From an uncultured Candidatus Saccharibacteria bacterium (GTDB lineage: Bacteria; Patescibacteriota; Saccharimonadia; Saccharimonadales; Saccharimonadaceae), in contig CAOQYN010000014.1 in NCBI GenBank assembly GCA_948514425.1, positions 1 through 10,716 on the forward strand: DNA of 10,716 nucleotides. The letters run 5' to 3'. A program made the position numbers and the translations under genes. Positions 1 through 5,388 of this stretch are shown one piece after another (positions within the stretch are counted from its first letter, which is position 1; each line of letters opens with the position of its first letter). The notes beneath the pieces are model-generated. The model saw only the letters and a program-made list of their open reading frames with translations. It made no database searches and was not told the DNA's origin.

Positions 1-373
1 ATCTGACCAACGTTATAAACTCCACCACCATCAGTGTAGACGAGTCCACTACGGATAAAAGCTAAGGGTAGTTTAACTATATTGGTAGCGGATTGGTCAG
101 TCTCAACACTATAATTTATGACAAGGCAAATATTCCTGATAAGTATTACTAGAATGCTGGAAGATGTGCAAATTGAATTCTTAGTACTACACACATCCAG
201 AATTGTAGGGAGCCAGTCAATCTCTAATCGTGTATAAACGTGTAGAATCATTCCTAAAGCACGTTATAACCATAGACCAAACGGGTGCATCGTGTAAAAT
301 CACTTTCCAAATACCAATATCTTCATGGTATATTTCCCATTCAAATCCTTATCCACTTATCACTCACAATCAT
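1..373 (-). pseudogene. Possible frameshifted coding remnant, unidentified, cut by left edge
   Basis: No intact gene lies here, but the minus strand carries protein-like reading frames that follow one another in different phases. An ATG at 373 opens MIVSDKWIRI and stops. A second frame is open for 43 codons (348-220), starting GFEWEIYHEDIG and ending LYTIRD before TGA at 217-219. A third frame overlaps it and is open for 87 codons from just after a TAA at about 264 to the edge. Its ATG is at 251, it continues the apparent reading with DWLPTILDV, and it ends TDGGGVYNVGQ. Reading YTIRD into DWLPT needs a single-base shift. This pattern fits a decaying gene, or an intact gene with sequence errors. 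The alternative is chance open frames in AT-rich DNA. I recognise no family. Confidence 0.3.
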
Positions 374-375
374 CA

Positions 376-423
376 AATAAGGCGTTTACCCCTATAAATC
401 GGGGCAAACGCCTTATTATTTTT
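376..423. terminator. Strong stem-loop terminator downstream of tRNA-Glu
   Basis: Positions 376-387 pair perfectly with 406-417. After one A/C mismatch, 389-392 (CCCC) pair with 401-404 (GGGG), leaving an 8-nt loop. The outer stem is AATAAGGCGTTT. On the plus strand it runs into TTATTATTTTT, a good U-tract. On the minus strand the stem is followed only by TTATTTGAT, a weaker one. The only clear upstream gene is the minus-strand tRNA, so I infer that it ends tRNA transcription. The hairpin itself is certain; its direction of action is not. Confidence 0.8.
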
Positions 424-446
424 GTATCAAACGTGACGTCCTAACT

Positions 447-521
447 TGGTGATCTCTGCGGGAGTCGAACCCGCGTTGTCGGGATGAAAACCCGATGTAC
501 TAACCGTTATACTAAGAGACC
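447..521 (-). tRNA. tRNA-Glu (anticodon UUC), CCA encoded
   Basis: Read on the minus strand, the gene folds as a full cloverleaf. The acceptor stem GGTCTCT pairs with AGAGATC with one G-U pair. The anticodon stem TCGGG/CCCGA encloses the loop TTTTCAT, giving anticodon TTC (plus-strand 486-488) for glutamate. The T arm is GCGGG-TTCGACT-CCCGC. The discriminator is A (450) and the CCA tail is encoded at 449-447. A consensus promoter begins just upstream at 531 and a stem-loop follows at 376-417, so it appears to be a single-gene transcription unit. Confidence 0.97.
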
Positions 522-530
522 AACACCCCC

Positions 531-559
531 ATTTTACTAAAAAAACCATTTCTCGTCAA
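531..559 (-). promoter_or_regulatory. Consensus promoter of tRNA-Glu
   Basis: On the minus strand TTGACG (554-559) and TAAAAT (531-536) are separated by exactly 17 bp. The mature tRNA begins 9 nt after the -10, at 521. This is a near-ideal housekeeping sigma promoter and one of the few here with a good -35 element. The 560-643 stretch up to the slipin stop holds nothing else I can support. Confidence 0.8.
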
Positions 560-643
560 CCCTAATCCCACCCCAACTCCTATAATATAATACTCAAAAA
601 CCAAGTCTACCCCACCCTCCAAAGACCGCAACACCCAATACTA

Positions 644-1387
644 CTAGCGCATTAACTTTGTCACGCCGTCCGCAAGGTCGCTCGGCAGCAAGATCACTGT
701 CTTCTGTGATGGGTCAGTACTAATCTTCTCTAGTGTCTGTAAAGTACGAATATTCAAGCCACCAGGCGTCTGTGCCAACATAGTTGCAGCTTCAGCTACA
801 GCTGCCGCCGCACTCTTCTCACCCTCAGCCGTAATAATTGCCGCTCGGCGTTCGCGTTCCGCCTCTGCCTGCTTCGCCATCGCCCGCTTCATGTCTGCCG
901 GCAGCTCAATATTCTGTAACTTGACGCTTTCGATATCGATCCCCCATTTATCCGTCTGCGCATCGACAATTTCCCTAATCTGCGCAGAAATCTCATCTCG
1001 CTTAGACAAAATCTCATCCAAATCAAAATTTCCCGTCACATCCCTGAGTGCTGTCTGCGCAAAAGTACTCGTTGCATACTGATAGTTCGTTGTCTCCAGC
1101 ACGGCCTTCTGCGCATCAATCACTCGAGCATACACCACCGCGTCCACGTTCACGGTCACGTTATCGCGTGTGATCACTTCCTGTTTCGGAATGTCCATCG
1201 GGGTCGTTCTGACATCTACCTTGATCATTTTATCAAGATAGGGAAGAATGACGCGAAAACCTGGGTTTAAAGTCCTTGAATATTTACCCAACCTTAACAC
1301 TACTCCACGTTCGTACTGGTTAATAATCCGAATTCCAGGAATTATCACCAATAATACTAATACTAAAATTGCACCTAACGGAACCAT
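644..1387 (-). CDS. Slipin/stomatin-family SPFH (band 7) membrane protein
   Basis: This is a short SPFH-domain protein of the slipin/stomatin type, which scaffolds membrane microdomains in oligomeric rings. With the start at 1387 it has 247 residues. A hydrophobic N-terminal membrane segment (about residues 4-18) comes first. It is followed by the family motif INQYERGVVLRLGKY, the NPGFRVILPYLDK stretch, the PKQEVITRDNVTVNVDAVV block and an Ala/Glu-rich helical region (AEAERERRAAIITAEGEK) that mediates oligomerisation. The open frame extends upstream to a GTG at 1393, but that codon overlaps the Shine-Dalgarno GGGAG (1393-1397). The ATG at 1387 has 5-nt spacing and the ATG at 1390 only 2 nt, so 1387 is preferred. 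Two promoters lie upstream. The gene ends with tandem TAG TAG stops. No NfeD-type partner protease gene adjoins it. Confidence 0.92.
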   Translation of the reverse strand: MVPLGAILVLVLLVIIPGIRIINQYERGVVLRLGKYSRTLNPGFRVILPYLDKMIKVDVRTTPMDIPKQEVITRDNVTVNVDAVVYARVIDAQKAVLETTNYQYATSTFAQTALRDVTGNFDLDEILSKRDEISAQIREIVDAQTDKWGIDIESVKLQNIELPADMKRAMAKQAEAERERRAAIITAEGEKSAAAAVAEAATMLAQTPGGLNIRTLQTLEKISTDPSQKTVILLPSDLADGVTKLMR

Positions 1388-1416
1388 CATCACTCCCTAT
1401 AAATTACTTTTACCCA

Positions 1417-1425
1417 ATTATAGCA
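1417..1425 (-). promoter_or_regulatory. Extended -10 promoter, proximal, slipin gene
   Basis: On the minus strand TGCTATAAT (TG-n-TATAAT) lies about 30 nt upstream of the preferred slipin ATG, leaving room for a short leader that carries the GGGAG Shine-Dalgarno. No convincing -35 was found. It matches the TGnTATAAT pattern of several other promoters in the window. Confidence 0.6.
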
Positions 1426-1493
1426 CAAAAGCTCCAAATACCTAGAATCGCAGCAAAACCACCAAAAACCTTGCCGCTGCGCAGCCTAACTCT

Positions 1494-1522
1494 ATATTAG
1501 CACAAGCATAATAAAAAGTCAA
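1494..1522 (-). promoter_or_regulatory. Distal sigma promoter of slipin gene
   Basis: On the minus strand TTGACT (1517-1522) and TAATAT (1494-1499) are separated by exactly 17 bp, immediately after the stop codon of the upstream hypothetical gene. It would give a leader of about 100 nt, containing the 10-bp palindrome GCTGCGCAGC (1476-1485). Confidence 0.6.
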
Positions 1523-1525
1523 TAC

Positions 1526-1954
1526 CTATTCGGTCTTTTTACTGCATCCCCAGATATATTTCACCTCATAATCGCACGGACCATAGGGTTCTTTCGGATA
1601 ATATCTCACTCCCGTCTGATTTGTATCACAACCCACTGCCTCAAAAGTCGCTGCCATTTCTCCGTATCGCTCATCATTGTAATGCAATAGCTGCCGCAAA
1701 TAGGTTGTCGGCACACCAACCGTATCATACTTTTTGAAAGCCTGTTTTAGATCCTTGCTCGCCCCCATTAGCCGCGGATAAAGGTAAGTCAAATAATAAT
1801 CATCTGCCATTTCTTCTAGAGCAGTGTCGGCACGTTCGCTCGGAGTTGGCATTAATTTCGTTAAAAAAGCCGCCACTATCATCACGCTAGAAACCGCAAT
1901 AATTCCTATCAACAGCTTCTCTTCTACATCAAGCACATGCTTCACCCTTTTCAT
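1526..1954 (-). CDS. Membrane-anchored hypothetical protein with three exported cysteines
   Basis: I do not recognise a family. The product has 142 residues. A short charged N-terminus (MKRVKHVLDVEEK) precedes one transmembrane helix at about residues 14-34, then a hydrophilic domain of about 105 residues rich in Tyr and charged residues. By the positive-inside rule that domain is probably outside the cell. All three cysteines (C109, C127, C137) lie in the last 35 residues, around a Tyr/Pro-rich stretch (GVRYYPKEPYGPCDYE), so a disulfide-bonded C-terminus is possible. The start is supported by an extended -10 ending 6 nt before the ATG. There is no Shine-Dalgarno, so a leaderless mRNA is likely. 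It lies upstream of slipin on the same strand, 138 nt away. The pyruvate kinase gene diverges from it. Confidence 0.75.
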   Translation of the reverse strand: MKRVKHVLDVEEKLLIGIIAVSSVMIVAAFLTKLMPTPSERADTALEEMADDYYLTYLYPRLMGASKDLKQAFKKYDTVGVPTTYLRQLLHYNDERYGEMAATFEAVGCDTNQTGVRYYPKEPYGPCDYEVKYIWGCSKKTE

Positions 1955-1960
1955 GTGTCT

Positions 1961-1969
1961 ATTTTATCA
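1961..1969 (-). promoter_or_regulatory. Extended -10 promoter of hypothetical gene (leaderless geometry)
   Basis: On the minus strand TGATAAAAT (TG-n-TAAAAT) ends 6 nt before the ATG at 1954. Transcription would therefore start at or next to the A of the start codon. No -35 and no Shine-Dalgarno are visible. Confidence 0.6.
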
Positions 1970-2030
1970 TAAGTATTACCAAGCAGCGTACAAAATCTCC
2001 CAACATAACATATATTTTTCCACCGAAAAC

Positions 2031-2040
2031 ATGTTATAAT
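2031..2040 (+). promoter_or_regulatory. ATGTTATAAT promoter of pyk-pgk operon (leaderless geometry)
   Basis: This 10-mer contains TG-n-TATAAT, with the hexamer at 2035-2040. The pyk ATG starts at 2047 after the 6-nt TAAAAG. There is no purine-rich Shine-Dalgarno and no room for a leader, so a leaderless pyk mRNA is predicted. The same 10-mer precedes three other genes here. Confidence 0.75.
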
Positions 2041-2046
2041 TAAAAG

Positions 2047-3477
2047 ATGAGTGAATTATTTAAACGTACTAAAACTTTGGCCACAATTGGTCCCGCTACT
2101 GATAGCGAAGAAATGATTGACAAACTAATTGGCGCTGGTCTCGACAACTGCCGTCTTAACTTTTCTCACGGCAGCTACGAAAAAATGGATGAGCTTATCG
2201 GCTGGATCCGCAAAGCCGCTGAAAAATATGGTCGTCATGTTGCAATCGTTCAAGACCTTCAGGGACCAAAAATCCGTCTCGGTGAGATCAAAGATAACTA
2301 CCTTGATATTAACGAAGGTGATGACATTATTCTTGATTACGCAGTCAAGGAACACGATGGCGGTTTGACATTGCCCGTTCAATACAACCTTGCCGAAAAA
2401 GTCAAAGTCGGTGATCCAGTATACATCTTCGATGGTAAGATTCGTACTCATGTTCAAGAAATTGTCTCTGACACTGCAATTCGTCTAACTGCCGAAAATA
2501 AAGGCTTCGTCAATAGTTACAAAGGTCTCAATCTACCAGACACAGATTTTGGCGGCGATATTTTCCCAGAAAAGGACATCCGCGATCTCGACTGGGGTGT
2601 GACACGTGATTTTGATTACGTCGCACTTTCATTCATCCAGAAAGCCGAAGACATCATTGCGTTCCGCAAGATGCTTGAAGAACGCGGTTCAAACGCGAAG
2701 ATTATCGCTAAAATCGAAACTAAGAATGCCGTGATGGACGATCAGCACCTCGAAGAAATTGTCAAAGCAACTGATGTAATCATGGTAGCTCGTGGTGATA
2801 TGGGCTACGAAGTTGGTGCCGAAATTGTCCCAGTTGTTCAGCGCAAACTTATTCGTATGTGCCGTGAACACGCCAAAGCCTGTATTGTTGCAACTCAAAC
2901 TATGAGTACAATGGTTGACAATCCAATGCCAACACGTGCTGAGGTTAGCGACGTAGCGAACGCAGTAATCCAGGGCGCCGATGTTGTTATGACATCCGAA
3001 GAGACTGCCATGGGCAAATACCCGCTTGAGACAATCCAAGAAATTGGTAGGGTTATTGCTTACGTCCAAGATAACGTCGAGGTCACACCTATCCCACATG
3101 ACCCTCAAAGCGACAACTCGGACTATGACGCAATCGCCGAAGCTGCCGCCGGTATTGCTGAGCGTATCAATGCTGATGCAATTATCTGTCAGACCGCTTC
3201 TGGCCGCACCGCTCGTGCTATGGCTGCTCAGCGTCCAGCATTGCCAATCTTCTCCGTCACCCCGAGTGAACGTGTCGCCAACCAGCTTTCTTTGGTCTAC
3301 GGTAACCGCGCCTATGTGCGTGAATATACTCCAGAGTTTGGGTTTGAACTCGCGCAAGAATTGGTCAACGCTGGAACGCTTTCAAGTCGTTCAGATCGCG
3401 ATTACGTGCAAGTCGTAATCGTTTCCGGCGACAAGAACGTCGCCGGCACGGATACGATAAAAGTGCGAAAAATCTAG
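2047..3477 (+). CDS. pyk: Pyruvate kinase
   Basis: The enzyme transfers phosphate from phosphoenolpyruvate to ADP, giving pyruvate and ATP in the last step of glycolysis. At 476 residues it has the normal bacterial length. TKTLATIGPATDS opens the barrel and RLNFSHG (36-42) carries the K+/phosphate-binding Arg, Asn and Ser. QDLQGPKIRLG comes next, and a B domain occupies about residues 80-165. The catalytic KIE holds K222 and E224, and ARGD (248-251) the metal-binding Asp. A C domain ends in a normal SGRTARAMA/PIFSVTP region. Two conserved stretches differ: ATQTMSTM (282-289) replaces the usual ATQMLESM, and SEETAMGKYP (317-326) replaces SGETAxGxYP. Catalytic residues are retained, so activity is expected. 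The pgk gene follows 21 nt downstream and presumably shares the transcript. Confidence 0.96.
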   Translation: MSELFKRTKTLATIGPATDSEEMIDKLIGAGLDNCRLNFSHGSYEKMDELIGWIRKAAEKYGRHVAIVQDLQGPKIRLGEIKDNYLDINEGDDIILDYAVKEHDGGLTLPVQYNLAEKVKVGDPVYIFDGKIRTHVQEIVSDTAIRLTAENKGFVNSYKGLNLPDTDFGGDIFPEKDIRDLDWGVTRDFDYVALSFIQKAEDIIAFRKMLEERGSNAKIIAKIETKNAVMDDQHLEEIVKATDVIMVARGDMGYEVGAEIVPVVQRKLIRMCREHAKACIVATQTMSTMVDNPMPTRAEVSDVANAVIQGADVVMTSEETAMGKYPLETIQEIGRVIAYVQDNVEVTPIPHDPQSDNSDYDAIAEAAAGIAERINADAIICQTASGRTARAMAAQRPALPIFSVTPSERVANQLSLVYGNRAYVREYTPEFGFELAQELVNAGTLSSRSDRDYVQVVIVSGDKNVAGTDTIKVRKI

Positions 3478-3498
3478 ATCCAATCCATAGGAGGTAAA

Positions 3499-4626
3499 AT
3501 GTTTGCAAAGAAGACTATCCGTGATACGGACGTCAAAGGGCGCACGGTTTTAGTGCGCGCTGACTACAATGTACCGCTTGAAGCAGTTGTTGCCGGTGAA
3601 GGTGCTATCGGTATCGCAGATACCGGCGAGGCGATGCGGATCACTAGTGACTTCCGTATTCGCGCTGGGCTCCCAACCCTTCAATATCTCCTAGAACATG
3701 AGGTGGGAAAGATCATTATTATTTCCCACCTGGGTCGTCCTAACGACGAGCGCGATCCAAAACTCTCCCTGGCTGTTGTTGCCGAAAAATTAGCAGAGTT
3801 ACTGCCAGGTACAGCAGTAAACTTCGTAGATGAAGCGACTGGCCCCGAAGTCGAAGCGGCGGTAGAAAGTCTGCCCGAAGGTGGTATTCTTTTGCTAGAA
3901 AATCTACGGTTTTCTCCCGAAGAAAAAGCCAACTCTACCGATTTTGCTCGTTCTATTGTTGATTCGACTCAGGCCGAATTGTTTATACAGGATGGTTTCG
4001 CTGTCACTCATCGTACACACGCTTCTACTGTAGCCATTACGGAAATCTTGCCATCATGTGCAGGGCTGCTGCTTGAAAAAGAGGTCCATACACTTACTCA
4101 AGTTACTACTAACCCTGAGCGCCCCTTCGTTGTTATTATTGGTGGCGCTAAAGTTGCAGACAAACAGCCACTAATTGAGCAATTTTACGATCTTGCTGAT
4201 CATATCTTGGTTGGCGGTAAGATTGCGGCTGATGGTTATCAAGCAAAAGGCGCTCAAATCTACGTTGCAGAAGATTTTGACACTAACGAAGCTGGCGAGA
4301 AGCTAGATATCGGACCAATATCAACCATGCATATGATAGAAGCAATTCGAGATGCTAAGACTATACTTTGGAATGGAACGCTTGGTAAGGTTGAAGATCC
4401 AGCCTACGCCACTTCGTCAACTATCATCGCAAAAGCTATTGGTGAGAATCACGAGCTTACTTCAATAATTTGTGGCGGTGATACTAGCGGATTTATTGAG
4501 GGGCTCAAATCTTCAGATGAAAATTTGCAATACTCCCTTATATCAACTGGCGGAGGTGCCGCTCTTCAATTGCTCCTTGGGAAAAGTTTGCCTGGTATCG
4601 ATCATCTTGAAGATAAGCAAAATTAG
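3499..4626 (+). CDS. pgk: Phosphoglycerate kinase (divergent, short)
   Basis: The enzyme makes ATP and 3-phosphoglycerate from 1,3-bisphosphoglycerate and ADP. At 375 residues it is slightly shorter than the usual 390-400. The N-terminal substrate domain shows VRADYNVPL (19-27), a short insertion (about 29-44), ITSDFRIRAGLPT, ISHLGRPN, ENLRF and HRTHAST. The nucleotide domain shows GGAKVADK (215-222), LWNGTLGKVED, CGGDT and STGGGAALQLL. Several near-invariant sites differ: QDGFAVTHR for the usual NDAFGxAHR, WNGT for WNGP and CGGDT for GGGDS/T. Basic residues that bind phosphates are kept, so it should be active. The start is fixed by AGGAGG (3489-3494), 4 nt before the ATG. It shares an operon with pyk, and rplY begins 58 nt downstream from its own promoter. 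Confidence 0.94.
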   Translation: MFAKKTIRDTDVKGRTVLVRADYNVPLEAVVAGEGAIGIADTGEAMRITSDFRIRAGLPTLQYLLEHEVGKIIIISHLGRPNDERDPKLSLAVVAEKLAELLPGTAVNFVDEATGPEVEAAVESLPEGGILLLENLRFSPEEKANSTDFARSIVDSTQAELFIQDGFAVTHRTHASTVAITEILPSCAGLLLEKEVHTLTQVTTNPERPFVVIIGGAKVADKQPLIEQFYDLADHILVGGKIAADGYQAKGAQIYVAEDFDTNEAGEKLDIGPISTMHMIEAIRDAKTILWNGTLGKVEDPAYATSSTIIAKAIGENHELTSIICGGDTSGFIEGLKSSDENLQYSLISTGGGAALQLLLGKSLPGIDHLEDKQN

Positions 4627-4637
4627 TTCATCCTATA

Positions 4638-4660
4638 GTACTATGTTATAATATTAGTAC
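4638..4660 (+). promoter_or_regulatory. Promoter of rplY, with inverted repeat around the -10
   Basis: ATGTTATAAT (4643-4652) carries an extended -10. It is flanked by a perfect inverted repeat, GTACTA (4638-4643) and TAGTAC (4655-4660), with 11 bp between the arms. The arrangement resembles an operator over a promoter, but 6-bp arms are short enough to arise by chance. The transcript would carry a leader with AGGAGG at 4668-4673, 11 nt before the ATG. Confidence 0.65.
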
Positions 4661-4684
4661 AGAAATAGGAGGAATTAATATCAT

Positions 4685-5332
4685 ATGTCGAAGCAATTAG
4701 TTTTAGAAAAACGCACCACACAGGGTAAAAAGCTCAAAGCTCTCCGCCGTAGTGGTCAGATTCCATCCGTTGTCTACGGTAATGCTGCGCCAGTATTGAC
4801 GGCATCAGAATATAACTCTACAGAAAAGGCTCTAGCGGAAGCAGGATACCATTCATCACTTGAGCTCTCTATTGCTGGGCAACCACAACTAGCAATCGTT
4901 AAACACGTCGCTATCGACCCGGTTAGCCGCCGTATTATTAGCATCGAGTTTCAGGCGATCTCGGCCGATGAAATTGTCGAGGCTATTACTCCAATCGAAA
5001 TTGTTGGCTTTGAAAATTCAGAGGCCGCAAAGCTACATTACGCCCTTTCTCCAGTTTTAGAAGAAATTGAAGTGAAAGCCAAACCTTCAGATTTGCCAAA
5101 AGAACTCACAGTGGACGGTTCAAAACTGACCAGCACAGAAGACAAGCTAACGCTTGGAGATATTGTACTACCTCAAAATGTTGAACTAGCTGAGAAAGAA
5201 CTTGAGCTTAGTACGGTGATTGCTAACGTCTACGATCCAGCAGCTGAAGCTGCTGCCCGTGAAGCTGAAGACGAAAAAGCCGACATTGCTTCAGATATTC
5301 AATCAGAAGATGACGAAAAGCCTACCGAATAG
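4685..5332 (+). CDS. rplY: 50S ribosomal protein L25, long TL5/CTC form
   Basis: This is the 5S rRNA-binding protein of the large subunit, in the long (general stress protein CTC/TL5) form of 215 residues. The N-terminal L25 domain covers about residues 1-93. It begins LVLEKRTTQGKKLKALRRSG and has QIPSVVYG and the HVAIDPVSRRIISIEFQ stretch typical of the 5S-binding fold. The C-terminal TL5 beta domain covers about 95-188 (EAITPIEIVGF, EVKAKPSDLPKELTVD, LGDIVLPQNV). An acidic, Ala/Glu/Asp-rich, probably disordered tail ends the protein. It has its own extended -10 promoter and a strong Shine-Dalgarno, so it need not depend on the pyk-pgk transcript. A perfect terminator hairpin starts 8 nt after the stop. 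Confidence 0.95.
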   Translation: MSKQLVLEKRTTQGKKLKALRRSGQIPSVVYGNAAPVLTASEYNSTEKALAEAGYHSSLELSIAGQPQLAIVKHVAIDPVSRRIISIEFQAISADEIVEAITPIEIVGFENSEAAKLHYALSPVLEEIEVKAKPSDLPKELTVDGSKLTSTEDKLTLGDIVLPQNVELAEKELELSTVIANVYDPAAEAAAREAEDEKADIASDIQSEDDEKPTE

Positions 5333-5340
5333 TCATTATA

Positions 5341-5380
5341 TTACACAAAAAATGGAGTTCAAGCTCCATTTTTTGTGTAA
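5341..5380. terminator. Perfect bidirectional terminator between rplY and the aldolase fusion
   Basis: Positions 5341-5357 pair without mismatch to 5364-5380, a 17-bp stem with a 6-nt loop (TTCAAG). The stem holds an A-run on its left arm and a T-run (TTTTTT) on its right arm, so RNA from either strand ends in U after a GGAG/CTCC core. It lies between the rplY stop (5332) and the stop of the convergent fusion gene (5389), and serves both. Confidence 0.92.
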
Positions 5381-5388
5381 CCGACAAT

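Noticed and set aside
3..65. Short plus-strand frame reading LTNVINSTTISVDESTTDKS and then TAA, as a possible gene 3' end
   Set aside because: It is only 20 codons, lies opposite the much longer minus-strand open frame and has no terminator nearby.
1..375. tmRNA, RNase P RNA, SRP RNA or CRISPR array in the gene-poor left region
   Set aside because: No T-arm with CCA end, no recognisable conserved core and no regularly spaced repeats were seen on either strand.
644..1387. Slipin as an FtsH modulator (HflK/HflC)
   Set aside because: Its length, single short N-terminal helix and INQYERGVVLRLG start fit slipin/stomatin better, and there is no paired HflK/HflC gene.
1388..1393. GTG start at 1393 for slipin (protein starting MMM)
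   Set aside because: The GTG overlaps the Shine-Dalgarno GGGAG itself; the ATG at 1387 has workable spacing.
1955..2046. The two divergent intergenic regions (1955-2046 and 9822-9913) are both exactly 92 bp
   Set aside because: They share no sequence beyond promoter motifs, so the equal length looks like coincidence.
2689..3357. 222-codon minus-strand open frame inside pyk
   Set aside because: It is a shadow of a strongly supported gene, with Cys/His-rich composition, no initiation signal and no family resemblance.
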